From the NCBI GenBank assembly GCA_027449965.1, contig DAIDKP010000013.1, positions 124,001-188,000 on the forward strand: 64,000 nucleotides of DNA, written 5' to 3'. Every line of letters starts with the position of its first letter. Position 1 is the first letter of the stretch. Shown piece after piece: positions 20,511 through 29,035 of the stretch. The notes under the pieces were generated by a model, which made no database searches, had not been told where the DNA came from, and was given only the letters and a program-made list of their open reading frames with translations. The translations under genes were made by a program, and so were the position numbers. The DNA comes from Acidobacteriaceae bacterium. GTDB taxonomy: Bacteria > Acidobacteriota > Terriglobia > Terriglobales > Acidobacteriaceae.

Positions 20511-22142
20511 TTACGGCAGCGTTCCGCCCAGAACATTGATGCCGTCTTCCGGATGCTTTGGATCCATCACCTCGAAGACCACATCCTGACCGGAGTGCAG
20601 ACCCGCGACGACGCTGTCAAACTGGGACCGCGTTGCGACGGGCTGCTTGTTGATGCGCGTGATGGCCAGTCCCGGGGCCAGTCCCTGCTGGTCGGCAAAG
20701 CTGCCGGGCCGCACGGTGAGAACCAGCATCCCGCCCGTTCCCATCTTGTCGGCCATTTGCGGGCTGACCTCGCGCACGGTGATGCCGAGTTTGGTCTCTG
20801 AACTGACTCCGCTATCGCTGGGTGACTGGTTGCTTTCGCCCAGTTGATCGGCAAAAATCTGGTCGCGATCTCCCACGACAACCGTGGCCGTCATTGGCTT
20901 GCCGTCGCGGATATAGCCCAGTCGAATGGTTGTTCCCGGACGCCTGCTGGCAATGTCGGCCACCAGATCATCGCCGTTTTTGATCTCGCGTCCGTCGATG
21001 CTCACGATGATGTCACGCGGCTGGATGCCGGCCTTGTCGGCAGGTCCACCCGCTCGCACTTCCTGCACCAGAACACCGTGATTGAACCCGTAAACGCGAC
21101 CCACCGCCGCCGAAAGTCCTTCGCGGAAGCTGATGCCGATCGATCCGCGAACTACCTTATGGCTCGGCGAGATCAGGTCGTTGTACACGTCCGCCACGGT
21201 GTTCGATGGCATTGCGAAACCGATGCCCTGATAGCCGGACGACTGGGTGAAGATCGCCGTATTGACGCCAATCACTTCGCCGTTCATGTTCACCAGCGGC
21301 CCGCCGGAGTTGCCCGGATTGATGGCCGCGTCGGTCTGGATGAAGTGCTGGAACTGGCCGCTCGCGCCAGGCTCAATCGTACGGTCCTTGGCGGAGATGA
21401 TGCCTGCTGTCACCGTCTTGGACAAGGCAAACGGGCTGCCAATGGCAATGACCCACTCGCCCACTTGAGCGTTGTCGCTGTTGCCCAGCTTGACTGTGGG
21501 CAGTGGCTTGTCCGTATCGATCTTGATCACCGCCAGATCCGTCGCTTTATCCACGCCGATGACGCGGGCTTTGCGCCCGGGATCGGTGGTGTCGGGGTCA
21601 GTCGAAAGCTTCACATAAATCTCGTCGGCGCCATCCACCACGTGGTTGTTCGTGATGATGTATCCCTTGGAGTCCACAATGAAGCCAGAACCCAGCGCAT
21701 CCCGCTCCTGAGCCTGATTGCCTTGTCCACCCGGACCGCCCGGAGCCTGACCGCCAAAGAAGCGGTTGAAAAAATCCTGAAAATTCTGGTCTGGACCCTG
21801 ACCATCGCCACCGCCGCCCTGGTCGCCATCGTCAGGATTCATGGGCTGCATTCGTCCATGAGGATTCATTGCGCCACGCTGCGTCTGCTTGGGCAGTGTG
21901 CGTGTGTTGATGTTTACCACCGCCGGGCCAACTTCTTTGGCGATCTTCACAAAGTTATTCGGGGCCACCGTTGTGTCGGGAACCTTCAACGGAGTGGCGT
22001 CGGAGCTATCGTTCTTCTTGCTTTGGCCATGCACGCCATAGGTTGCATAAGAGGCCATCAGCACCACCGCTGAAACCGCAGCCAGTGCCGCGAAAGTGAA
22101 AGAAAGGCGACGCTTGCGAAGTCGCACAAAAAAAGCTGACAT
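20511..22142 (-). CDS. HtrA/Deg-family periplasmic serine protease
   Basis: A 543-residue envelope protease and chaperone. An N-terminal hydrophobic segment (about 12-35) acts as signal or anchor. The trypsin-like domain has His167 (TNNHVVDG), Asp202 (ATDLAVIK) and Ser279 (GNSGGP), a complete triad. A Gly/Gln-rich insertion (about 105-145) lies before the catalytic core where DegP has its LA loop. Two PDZ domains follow (about 340-430 and 450-540). The start at 22142 is chosen because a GAGGT site precedes it. It is monocistronic with a strong terminator. DegP, DegQ and DegS cannot be told apart safely. Confidence 0.93.
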   Translation of the reverse strand: MSAFFVRLRKRRLSFTFAALAAVSAVVLMASYATYGVHGQSKKNDSSDATPLKVPDTTVAPNNFVKIAKEVGPAVVNINTRTLPKQTQRGAMNPHGRMQPMNPDDGDQGGGGDGQGPDQNFQDFFNRFFGGQAPGGPGGQGNQAQERDALGSGFIVDSKGYIITNNHVVDGADEIYVKLSTDPDTTDPGRKARVIGVDKATDLAVIKIDTDKPLPTVKLGNSDNAQVGEWVIAIGSPFALSKTVTAGIISAKDRTIEPGASGQFQHFIQTDAAINPGNSGGPLVNMNGEVIGVNTAIFTQSSGYQGIGFAMPSNTVADVYNDLISPSHKVVRGSIGISFREGLSAAVGRVYGFNHGVLVQEVRAGGPADKAGIQPRDIIVSIDGREIKNGDDLVADIASRRPGTTIRLGYIRDGKPMTATVVVGDRDQIFADQLGESNQSPSDSGVSSETKLGITVREVSPQMADKMGTGGMLVLTVRPGSFADQQGLAPGLAITRINKQPVATRSQFDSVVAGLHSGQDVVFEVMDPKHPEDGINVLGGTLP

Positions 22143-22367
22143 AGATCGTTCTACCTCGGATTCCGGGTTAGACCCCTGTTGTGTTCCGCTGTTTGCGCCA
22201 CCAGTGCGCAATCCTTGTTTGGATGCGGATTTCAGGGCGGCGCTTGCGCAGCAGCCCTCCGCACCACCAGTATAGTCAGCGCACGCGGGCGCGTCTCTTC
22301 CTTATCAGACGCTTCTGATCCCCAATAGGATGGAAAGCGAGCCACTTTTGTTTGGGTTTTTACCGCA

Positions 22368-23288
22368 TCAATACCCGGATGCCTCATGCGCACCTGCTGC
22401 CGGCGTTATGGTCACCAGCTCCGTCAGCGCGATTCCGCCCAGAATCAGCACGGCTCCGCTGAGTGCGCGCAGGCTCAGCCGCTCGCCATAGAAGAGGATC
22501 GCTGTCAGCACGGCAAAGACCGGCTCCAGCGTGAGGATGAGTGCGGTGTGCGTGGCGGGCAACACAGACTGCACCCAGCTTTGAATGGAAAAAGCTGCCG
22601 CGGTGGCCAGCAGCGCCGCCACCAGCAGAGCAATGCCCAGCCGTGGTGTCCAGTGCAGAAAAGGATGCTCCAGCAGTGGCGTGGTAGCAGCCATAAAGAC
22701 GGCGCAAAAGCCAATCTGCAAAAGCGCCAGTTGCTGAAAGTCGAATCTGGGCGACAGATGGCCCAGCGCCAGGCAGTGAAAAGCGAAGCCGATTGCGCAG
22801 CCAAAACTGAGCACGTCGCCCAGATTTACACTGCTGAAATCGAACCGCGAGCCGCTCGTAGCCGCCGGCACTGTGAGCAGCAGAATTCCGGCAAAGGCCA
22901 GCACGGCACCTGCAAAGGCATTCCACCCCGGCACGCGCGCGCCGCGTGGCCGCAGCGCCTTGATGGCGGAAAGTACCGGCACCAGCACGACTACCATTCC
23001 GGTAATCAGCGCGGACTTGGAGGGCGTCGTCCTGGCCAGCCCTGCGGTCTGGAACTGGTAGCCCATCGCCAGAAAGAATCCGATCCCAGCACCGGCAGCC
23101 AACTCCCGCTTGCCAATCCGCCGCCAGTGCCGGTGATACGCAACGGCCAGCACGGCAAAGGCCAGCGTCATTCGCGCCAGATTGAAGGCCAGCGGCGAGG
23201 CGTCGGCCAGCGCATCCTTGACCACCACAAAGGTTGCGCCCCACACCGCCACCACGCTCAGCATCAGCAGATACGCACGCATCCTCAC
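22368..23288 (-). CDS. EamA (DMT superfamily) transporter
   Basis: A 306-residue inner-membrane protein with about ten hydrophobic helices in two EamA halves (AVWGATFVVVKDALADASPL near the N-terminus; ILTLEPVFAVLTAILFYGE near the C-terminus). Members export amino acids or other metabolites; the substrate here is unknown. GTG 23288 and ATG 23282 are both possible starts; AAGGGGAT lies upstream. It begins 17 nt after the stop of the amidohydrolase gene on the same strand, so the two are likely cotranscribed. Confidence 0.88.
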   Translation of the reverse strand: MRMRAYLLMLSVVAVWGATFVVVKDALADASPLAFNLARMTLAFAVLAVAYHRHWRRIGKRELAAGAGIGFFLAMGYQFQTAGLARTTPSKSALITGMVVVLVPVLSAIKALRPRGARVPGWNAFAGAVLAFAGILLLTVPAATSGSRFDFSSVNLGDVLSFGCAIGFAFHCLALGHLSPRFDFQQLALLQIGFCAVFMAATTPLLEHPFLHWTPRLGIALLVAALLATAAAFSIQSWVQSVLPATHTALILTLEPVFAVLTAILFYGERLSLRALSGAVLILGGIALTELVTITPAAGAHEASGY

Positions 23289-23305
23289 GATCGTCTGTAT
23301 CCCCT

Positions 23306-25033
23306 TTATCGTGGGCTGCTGGCCGCGTAAGCCGCTGCATATACGGTTTTTCCGGCGACCACAGTCTCCAGCACGCGCGTGCCCAGAATCGCCTTCGGCG
23401 GAATGGTCGTCAGGTCGCGATCCAGCAGAATGTAATCTGCCTCAAAGCCCGGCTCCAAACGGCCCTTGCGCTTCTCGGCAAACTCCGCATAAGCGGAGCC
23501 TTGCGTATAGGCATAGAGAGCCTGTGCTCGCGTCAGCCGGTCTTGCGGATACCAGCTCTTCGTTCCTGCTTCATTCTCTCGCGTTACCGCGCAGTAGATG
23601 CCGCGAAACGGGGTGATCGGCTCGACCGGATAGTCTGTGCCAAAGGCTACGGGTACGCCTGCATCGAGAAAAGTCTTCCACCCATAGGAATTGGCCGCGC
23701 GCTGCGGTCCCAGTCGCGCCATCGCCCAGTTCATATCCGTCAGCAGATGATTGGGCTGCATGGAGGCGATGACACCGAGCGTTTTGAATCGCGCGACGTC
23801 TGCCGGATCGACCACCTGAGCGTGCTCGACGCGATCCCGCATTCCTGTGGCCACCAGCTTTCCGCCGCCAATCGGCTGACGGAAGGCCGTCAGCGCCATG
23901 GCCGTTGCCCGGTCTCCGATTGCGTGAAACCCAATTCGAAATCCCGCCCGCGCCCGCTCCACTGCCATCGCGTTCAGATTCTGCTGGGTAAAGCGCGCCA
24001 GGCCCCGATTGCCTGGATCATCGCTGTAGGGCTGCTCGAGTGCCGCTGTTCGCGAGCCAAGCGAACCGTCCATGAACCCCTTCAACATGGCCGTGTGCAG
24101 CATCGGATCCTTTGCATCGTGGTGCGCACGGTGCGCAATCAACACCGGCAGCGGATCGACAAAGGGCAACCACTCGCTGATGCGCACACGCAGCCTGCCC
24201 TCGCGCTCCAGTTGCTCGTAGTTCAGAAAATCCTGCCACGAGGAGAAATCCTGCACGCTGGTCAAACCGTGGCTGACTGCATCGTCAATCGCCAGTTCGT
24301 CGCCTTTCATGCTGAAGGCTGCCGTTGGCGGCGGAATGACTTTTTCCACCAGGTCCACGGCCGTGTCTCGAATGATTCCCGTCGGCTCGCCGCGGCTGTC
24401 CAGGTCGATTGCGCCTCCGCGCGGAGCCTTCGTTGCGCCCGTGATTCCAGCCGCTTTCAGCGCTGCGCTGTTGGCGACAGCGATGTGGCCATCCACGCGA
24501 TAGAGAAACGCTGGATGCCCACCGCTGACCGTATCGAGTTCGGTGCGTGTGGGCAGGGAACTGTCCTTCCAAAGCGTGTGATCCCAGCCACCGCCCAGCA
24601 GCCACTGGCCCGGCTCCGCGGTCTTCTCATACGCGGCAACGCGCGCGAGCATCTCCTGCAATGACTGCGTTCCGGTGACGTCTACACTCAGCTTTTGCCG
24701 CCCGGCGTCCCCCATGTGGGTATGCGCGTCGTTCAGCCCCGGCATGACAAAGATACCCGTATGGGCGCTGTCAAGGTTGCGTTCAACCGTCTGCGGGCCA
24801 GCCAGTTTGAGGATTACGCTGTCTGAGCCGACGGCGATCACCTTGCCGCCGCCAATCGCCATGGCACTGGCAAATTCAGGATGCCCGGCAGCCAGTCCGG
24901 CGCCGGTCAGGATGCGTCCGTTGTAGAGGATCAACTCCGGCGCGGGCAACCGTGCGGGTGTGACGGCCATTGCCGCAACCATGCACACAGTGATCGAAAC
25001 TGCGGATAAAACCTTCCCGGGGAAAGCAAACAT
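23306..25033 (-). CDS. Exported amidohydrolase, YtcJ-like
   Basis: A 575-residue metal-dependent hydrolase of the amidohydrolase superfamily (Amidohydro_3, YtcJ/NfdA-like). The signal peptide is MFAFPGKVLSAVSITVCMVA and onwards. Metal ligands are recognisable: DAHTHM after strand 1, FHAIGDRA, VEHAQ, and Asp in FGTDYPVEP. Substrate cannot be told; relatives act on N-substituted formamides or are uncharacterised. The start at 25033 follows from the signal peptide; an 18-residue extension to 25087 is open. Downstream is an EamA transporter, and upstream by about 50 nt an HTH-TOBE regulator on the same strand. Confidence 0.88.
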   Translation of the reverse strand: MFAFPGKVLSAVSITVCMVAAMAVTPARLPAPELILYNGRILTGAGLAAGHPEFASAMAIGGGKVIAVGSDSVILKLAGPQTVERNLDSAHTGIFVMPGLNDAHTHMGDAGRQKLSVDVTGTQSLQEMLARVAAYEKTAEPGQWLLGGGWDHTLWKDSSLPTRTELDTVSGGHPAFLYRVDGHIAVANSAALKAAGITGATKAPRGGAIDLDSRGEPTGIIRDTAVDLVEKVIPPPTAAFSMKGDELAIDDAVSHGLTSVQDFSSWQDFLNYEQLEREGRLRVRISEWLPFVDPLPVLIAHRAHHDAKDPMLHTAMLKGFMDGSLGSRTAALEQPYSDDPGNRGLARFTQQNLNAMAVERARAGFRIGFHAIGDRATAMALTAFRQPIGGGKLVATGMRDRVEHAQVVDPADVARFKTLGVIASMQPNHLLTDMNWAMARLGPQRAANSYGWKTFLDAGVPVAFGTDYPVEPITPFRGIYCAVTRENEAGTKSWYPQDRLTRAQALYAYTQGSAYAEFAEKRKGRLEPGFEADYILLDRDLTTIPPKAILGTRVLETVVAGKTVYAAAYAASSPR

Positions 25034-25083
25034 GGGCGGAGTGTACCACGCTCCTGCCTGTGTCAGGCGCAGTTTTATCAGAT

Positions 25084-25539
25084 TCAAACCCGGACAATCA
25101 TCACTTCAGTCGATTTCATCAGTGCCGCTGCTGTTTGCCCTTTGCGCAATTGCATTTCGCGCACCGCATCCGCGGTAATAATCGAGGTCACTCGCTGTTC
25201 GCCAATCGCCAGCACCACCTTGGCCAGCAGGCCGCTGATGCGCACCTCGACAATCGTTCCGATGAGCTGATTTCTGCCGCTCACCGCGCGAAAACGCTCG
25301 CGGGAGTCCGTGGAAGCCTCACGCGAAAGCAGAAGCGGCTGGAGTCTGCTTTCGTGAATCCGGTGATGACCGCCCGGCGTCTGGACTGTCTTCACCTTGC
25401 CGCTCAGAATCCACTGCTTCAGCGTGGCATAACTTACGCCAAGCGCGGCGGCGGCTTCGCGCGGCTTCAGCAGCGGGTCGCCAGAGCCTGTCCTGGGTAC
25501 GCGATTTGTAGATGCTTTGGGCTGGTTCGACGGTCTCAT
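25084..25539 (-). CDS. HTH plus TOBE (molybdate-binding-like) regulator
   Basis: A 151-residue protein combining an excisionase/MerR-like helix-turn-helix (about 22-62: LLKPREAAAALGVSYATLKQW, then GGHHRI) with a C-terminal Mop/TOBE domain (about 85-148: NQLIGTIVEVRISGLLAKVVL, then TSIITADAVREMQLRKGQTA). TOBE domains bind molybdate or tungstate oxyanions, so a ModE-like role is likely, with the HTH of a different type. It is divergent from an outer-membrane protein gene and upstream of a metallohydrolase gene. No molybdate transporter genes are in the window. Confidence 0.85.
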   Translation of the reverse strand: MRPSNQPKASTNRVPRTGSGDPLLKPREAAAALGVSYATLKQWILSGKVKTVQTPGGHHRIHESRLQPLLLSREASTDSRERFRAVSGRNQLIGTIVEVRISGLLAKVVLAIGEQRVTSIITADAVREMQLRKGQTAAALMKSTEVMIVRV

Positions 25540-25640
25540 GGTGGTCGCAGTATAGCGCGTCGCCGGGCAGGCAGCACGAGTGGCCGGCGCCAAACTTTTG
25601 ACAATCCGTAAAAACGATAAAATCGATACACAAAATCGTA

Positions 25641-25646
25641 TAGAAT
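25641..25646 (+). promoter_or_regulatory. Possible -10 element of a leaderless transcript, with nearby dyad
   Basis: TAGAAT (within TATAGAAT) ends 6 nt before ATG 25653, with no ribosome-binding site. Just upstream, ACGAT (25614-25618) and ATCGT (25635-25639) form an inverted repeat in an A+T-rich stretch, and TTGACA occurs at 25598-25603. The divergent HTH-TOBE regulator may act here; this is inference. Confidence 0.35.
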
Positions 25647-25652
25647 CAAAAT

Positions 25653-26612
25653 ATGAAATCCACTTCCCCGCTGACTCTGGCTCTGCTGTCTTCTTTGCTT
25701 CTTCCGGCTTTGCTTTTTTCCGGCTCCATCCCCGCAGCAGGCGCAAGTCCTTTGGCGCATGATGTGGCCCATGATGCCGCGCCAGACGGTGCGCAAACCG
25801 CCCCCGAACCGTCGTCCGGTTCCTGGATCGCTCGCTATCAGGCGCGAGTGACCGCCACACAGAATCAGCAGCCACACTGGATCACTCCGCTGGTTACCAT
25901 CACGCCGCGACTCGAACAGGAGCTTCGCACAGACTTTGTGCATGGCTATACGCCACAGGGCTATGCGCTTTGGAACTATGACAATGGCAAAGGTTTGGAA
26001 CTGATTCCGTTTCGCCGCATCGAGTTGCTCTTCAACACTCCGCCGTTCCTCAATCATCTGGCGCCGCACACCAATGACGGCTTCGGCGATGTCTCATTCC
26101 TGAGCAAATTTCGTATCTACTCGCGCAATGAGAAGAGCGGCAACGCCATTGTGACGGCGTTCTTTGGCGGCTCCATTCCCACCGGAAAAAATGGCAACGG
26201 AAGCTGCTGTGCTATCGTTTCACCCACTCTTGCCATGGGAAAAGGCTGGGGGCTTTTTGATCTGACCACCACCGCCTCCGGCACGCTTCCCGTGACCAAT
26301 GCCAAGGGTCTTGGCCACACGGTGATCTGGAATTCTGTTGCACAGTACGAGCTTGCTCATACGGGCTGGCGACGACTGTTCTGGCCAGAGATCGAAACCA
26401 ACGCCAACTTCTTCATGGGAGGCGCGAACGACGGCAAAGTGACCACTTACATGACACCGGGCGTCCTGATCGGACGCGTGCCACTCACGCATCCTTCCAG
26501 CGGCGCGCCGGGGCGATTTGGGCTGACCTTCGGGGCTGGAGAACAGATTGCGGTCACCAGCTTTCATGCGTTGAATCACAACCTGATTCTGACCGCGCGA
26601 TTGCCGTTTTAA
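25653..26612 (+). CDS. Putative outer-membrane beta-barrel protein
   Basis: A 319-residue exported protein with a signal peptide (MKSTSPLTLALLSSLLLPAL, cleavage probably around residue 30). Alternating hydrophobic strands run through the rest (WITPLVTITPRLEQELRTDF; NAIVTAFFGGSIPTGKNGNG) and it ends in Phe, the outer-membrane barrel signature. It looks like the group of MetA-type transporter-like barrels, but I cannot assign a family firmly. It is divergent from the HTH-TOBE regulator across 113 nt, so oxyanion-linked regulation is possible. It ends 25 nt from a convergent phosphoesterase gene. Confidence 0.7.
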   Translation: MKSTSPLTLALLSSLLLPALLFSGSIPAAGASPLAHDVAHDAAPDGAQTAPEPSSGSWIARYQARVTATQNQQPHWITPLVTITPRLEQELRTDFVHGYTPQGYALWNYDNGKGLELIPFRRIELLFNTPPFLNHLAPHTNDGFGDVSFLSKFRIYSRNEKSGNAIVTAFFGGSIPTGKNGNGSCCAIVSPTLAMGKGWGLFDLTTTASGTLPVTNAKGLGHTVIWNSVAQYELAHTGWRRLFWPEIETNANFFMGGANDGKVTTYMTPGVLIGRVPLTHPSSGAPGRFGLTFGAGEQIAVTSFHALNHNLILTARLPF

Positions 26613-26637
26613 GCAGGAAAGTCTCGGATGCTTATGC

Positions 26638-27108
26638 TCACTCCGAAACAGAGATCAGTTGGGGCGTAAGCTGTCCTTCGGAGTTCACATCCAGCCGCGC
26701 GCAGCTCACCGGCAGGCGAAACCGTCGTGGCCCACAAGCTCCAGGATTCAGAAACAGTACGCCACGTCTCCACTCCAACAGTGGCTGATGCGTGTGTCCA
26801 CTGATGACCGCGGCCAGTCCTGCTGCCTCCGGCACCAGGTCAAGCTGCTGCCTGTCGTGCAGAAGATACAGCAGGACTCCGCACGCGGACACGATCTCTG
26901 TCTCCGGCAGTTGTGCGCAGCGCCCCACGCGGTCGATATTGCCGCGAACTGCCGTTATCGGAGCCATTGCGGTCAGCGCATCCAGAATTTTGTCATCGCC
27001 CACATCGCCCAGATGCAGAATGTGATCACAGTCGGCCAGCAGCGGCAAAACCTGGGGCCGCAGCAGTCCGTGCGTGTCGGAGAGGATGCCAAAGCGCATC
27101 GACTTCAT
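26638..27108 (-). CDS. YfcE/MJ0936-type metallophosphoesterase
   Basis: A 156-residue cytoplasmic phosphodiesterase-like protein of the calcineurin-like superfamily. All metal motifs are visible: ILSDTHG at about 8-14, HLGDVGDD (Asp36), AVRGNID (Asn57-type), LLHDRQ and ISGHTHQP. Family members hydrolyse small phosphodiesters; the physiological substrate is unknown. Its ATG overlaps the TGA of the upstream permease gene (ATGA), so it is translationally coupled to it, an unexplained pairing. Confidence 0.88.
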   Translation of the reverse strand: MKSMRFGILSDTHGLLRPQVLPLLADCDHILHLGDVGDDKILDALTAMAPITAVRGNIDRVGRCAQLPETEIVSACGVLLYLLHDRQQLDLVPEAAGLAAVISGHTHQPLLEWRRGVLFLNPGACGPRRFRLPVSCARLDVNSEGQLTPQLISVSE

Positions 27109-27983
27109 ATTCCCAGTTCCATGCGCGTCCGTGGGTCCAGCACATCGCGCAGCGCGTCGCCGACAAAGTTGAAGCTGAGCACGGTGAGCGCAATGGCCAC
27201 AGCAGGGAAGACAACCAGGTGTGGAGAGTCGAAGAGATGGGCGCGGGCATCGTTGAGCATGGATCCCCAGCTTGGCGCCGGCGGTGGGATGCCAAGGCCC
27301 AGAAACGAAAGCGTCGCTTCAGCCAGAATCACTCCCCCCATGCTGATTGTGGCCTGCACCATGAGCGGTTGGAGGATATTGGGCAGGATGTGGCGAAAGA
27401 ACAGTCGCCAGCCTCTGGCGCCCAATGCGCGCGTAGCGTCGATATACTCGCGTCCGCGCACCGCCAGCACCTGCGCGCGCACCAGTCGCGCATAGCCTGC
27501 CCATCCACCGATCGCCAGCGCCAGAATCAGGTTCTGCAAACCCGATCCCAGAAACGCCGCAAAGGCAATCGCCAGCAGAATGCCGGGAAGCGCCAGAAAG
27601 GTGTTCATCGCCGCCACTGTCAGCAAAGTGTCTACCCATCCGCCAAAATATCCGGCTATGCCACCGACGGCAACACCCAGCGCCAGGGAAATGCTTACCA
27701 CCGAAACGGAAACCACCAGAGATAGCCGCGCACCCCACAGCAGACGACTTAGCGTATCCCGGCCCAACTCGTCTGTGCCGCACCAGTGAGCCATCGAGGG
27801 TCCCTGCAAGCGGTGGATCAGGCTGATGGCCATGGGGCTGGACGGTGCCATCCACGGTGCAAGCACGCCGCAGACAACAAAGACCGACAGCATCGCCACG
27901 CCCAGCGCGCCAATTGGCTGGCGGTGCGCACGCTTCAGCAGCCGACGCAATCTCTTCTCTTGGATTTGCTCCTCGAACGCCAT
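27105..27983 (-). CDS. ABC transporter permease, DppC/OppC-like
   Basis: A 292-residue inner-membrane subunit for peptide or nickel-type ABC importers. It has an N-terminal helix after a basic segment (about 20-42), the OppC N-terminal pattern and HWCGTDELGRDTLSRLLWGARLSL, then a five-helix core with the EAA loop (YIDATRALGARGWRLFFRHILPN). No DppB, ATPase or binding-protein gene is adjacent; a peptide-binding lipoprotein gene lies about 17 kb away at 44266. A longer frame exists upstream and would overlap the divergent CAP gene. Start 27983 is the shortest that keeps the family N-terminus. Confidence 0.9.
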   Translation of the reverse strand: MAFEEQIQEKRLRRLLKRAHRQPIGALGVAMLSVFVVCGVLAPWMAPSSPMAISLIHRLQGPSMAHWCGTDELGRDTLSRLLWGARLSLVVSVSVVSISLALGVAVGGIAGYFGGWVDTLLTVAAMNTFLALPGILLAIAFAAFLGSGLQNLILALAIGGWAGYARLVRAQVLAVRGREYIDATRALGARGWRLFFRHILPNILQPLMVQATISMGGVILAEATLSFLGLGIPPPAPSWGSMLNDARAHLFDSPHLVVFPAVAIALTVLSFNFVGDALRDVLDPRTRMELGI

Positions 27984-28044
27984 CTGTTTCAGAATAGCCG
28001 CTGTGTGGAATCTGTTCGATTCAATCTTTTGAAAAAGCGGGTGC

Positions 28045-28863
28045 ATGGTGAATTTGACGATCCAATTCCGTCCAGGCAGGTGCTGGTTTACGGCGATCAG
28101 CGTTGCGCTTTTGCTTTGCATTTCAGCCGTCTGCACGGCCAGCCAGCCCATGTTGGATGCTGATGCCCACGAGCTTGCCGCGCTGGCCAATCAATCGCGC
28201 GCTCAGGCTGGACTTGCGCCGCTCCAGTGGGATCCGCACCTGGCCGCTGCCGCGTATGCACACGCCGTTCGAATGGCCGCCGAAGGCCCCATCGCTCATC
28301 GTTACGGTGGCGAGCTATCACTGGCCGAACGCGCCTCTGCTGCCGGTGCGCACTTTCAGCTTGTTGAGGAGAATATCGCCGTCGGGAGTTCGCCCCAGCA
28401 GATTCATACTCTCTGGATGCACTCCACCGAACATCGGGAAAACCTGCTGAATCCGCAAATCGATCACGTAGGCGTGGCGCTGGTTTCCGCGCGTGGTGTG
28501 TTGTATGCGGTTGCTGACTATTCGCAGGCCGTCCTGCAACTCAGCTTCGACGAGCAGGAAGAAGAAGTGGCGCAGCAGATTGTTTCTCTGGGCCTTCCCT
28601 TGCAGGCTGGTGATGCAGCTCGCGATCAGGCGCGCGCCGCCTGTTTGTCCTCTTCCGGCATCCCATCCAACTCCCGCCTTCAGCCGCTTTTTGTCATGCG
28701 CTGGCAAAGTGGATCACTGACCCGGATACCTTCGGCGCTGGTGCAGAAGATTCGCTCAGGCACGTATCACAACGCCTCTGTCGGAGCCTGCAAACCCCAT
28801 GCTTCCAGCGATCAGGAACAAGCTGCCTTCACGGCGTATCGCATCGCCGTTCTGCTTTATTGA
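28045..28863 (+). CDS. Exported CAP/SCP-domain protein
   Basis: A 272-residue secreted protein of the cysteine-rich secretory protein/CAP superfamily, bacterial YkwD type. A signal peptide (about 1-33) precedes the CAP domain (about 40-165): ELAALANQSRAQAGLAPLQWDPHLAAAAYAHAVRMA, AHRYGG, ENIAVGSSPQQIHTLWMHS and HRENLLNPQIDHVGVA. The two His and Glu residues of the CAP cavity are recognisable. A C-terminal region of about 100 residues has no identified domain. It is divergent from the permease gene with only 61 nt between starts. Confidence 0.85.
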   Translation: MVNLTIQFRPGRCWFTAISVALLLCISAVCTASQPMLDADAHELAALANQSRAQAGLAPLQWDPHLAAAAYAHAVRMAAEGPIAHRYGGELSLAERASAAGAHFQLVEENIAVGSSPQQIHTLWMHSTEHRENLLNPQIDHVGVALVSARGVLYAVADYSQAVLQLSFDEQEEEVAQQIVSLGLPLQAGDAARDQARAACLSSSGIPSNSRLQPLFVMRWQSGSLTRIPSALVQKIRSGTYHNASVGACKPHASSDQEQAAFTAYRIAVLLY

Positions 28864-29035
28864 TCCGCCACAAAAGGTTTCATCCTTCTGTCATGTTCAT
28901 TTGAAATTTCTCTGTCGAGCGGTGCTGATTTCGGGGTAGAATTCTGCCAAGTTATCCCGGGTTCAATTTGCAGTGGCTGGATTTCAGCTATCCTTCGTTT
29001 TTTGCTTTTTGCCAGAAAGGTAACGTCTGCTCACT

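Noticed and set aside
20844-22073. A 409-codon forward frame opposite the HtrA-like gene
   Set aside because: Shadow of the protease gene; the catalytic triad and PDZ domains on the other strand leave no doubt which is real.
23234-24664. A 476-codon forward frame opposite the amidohydrolase gene
   Set aside because: Antisense to a gene with intact metal motifs; composition is Arg/His-rich as expected of a shadow.
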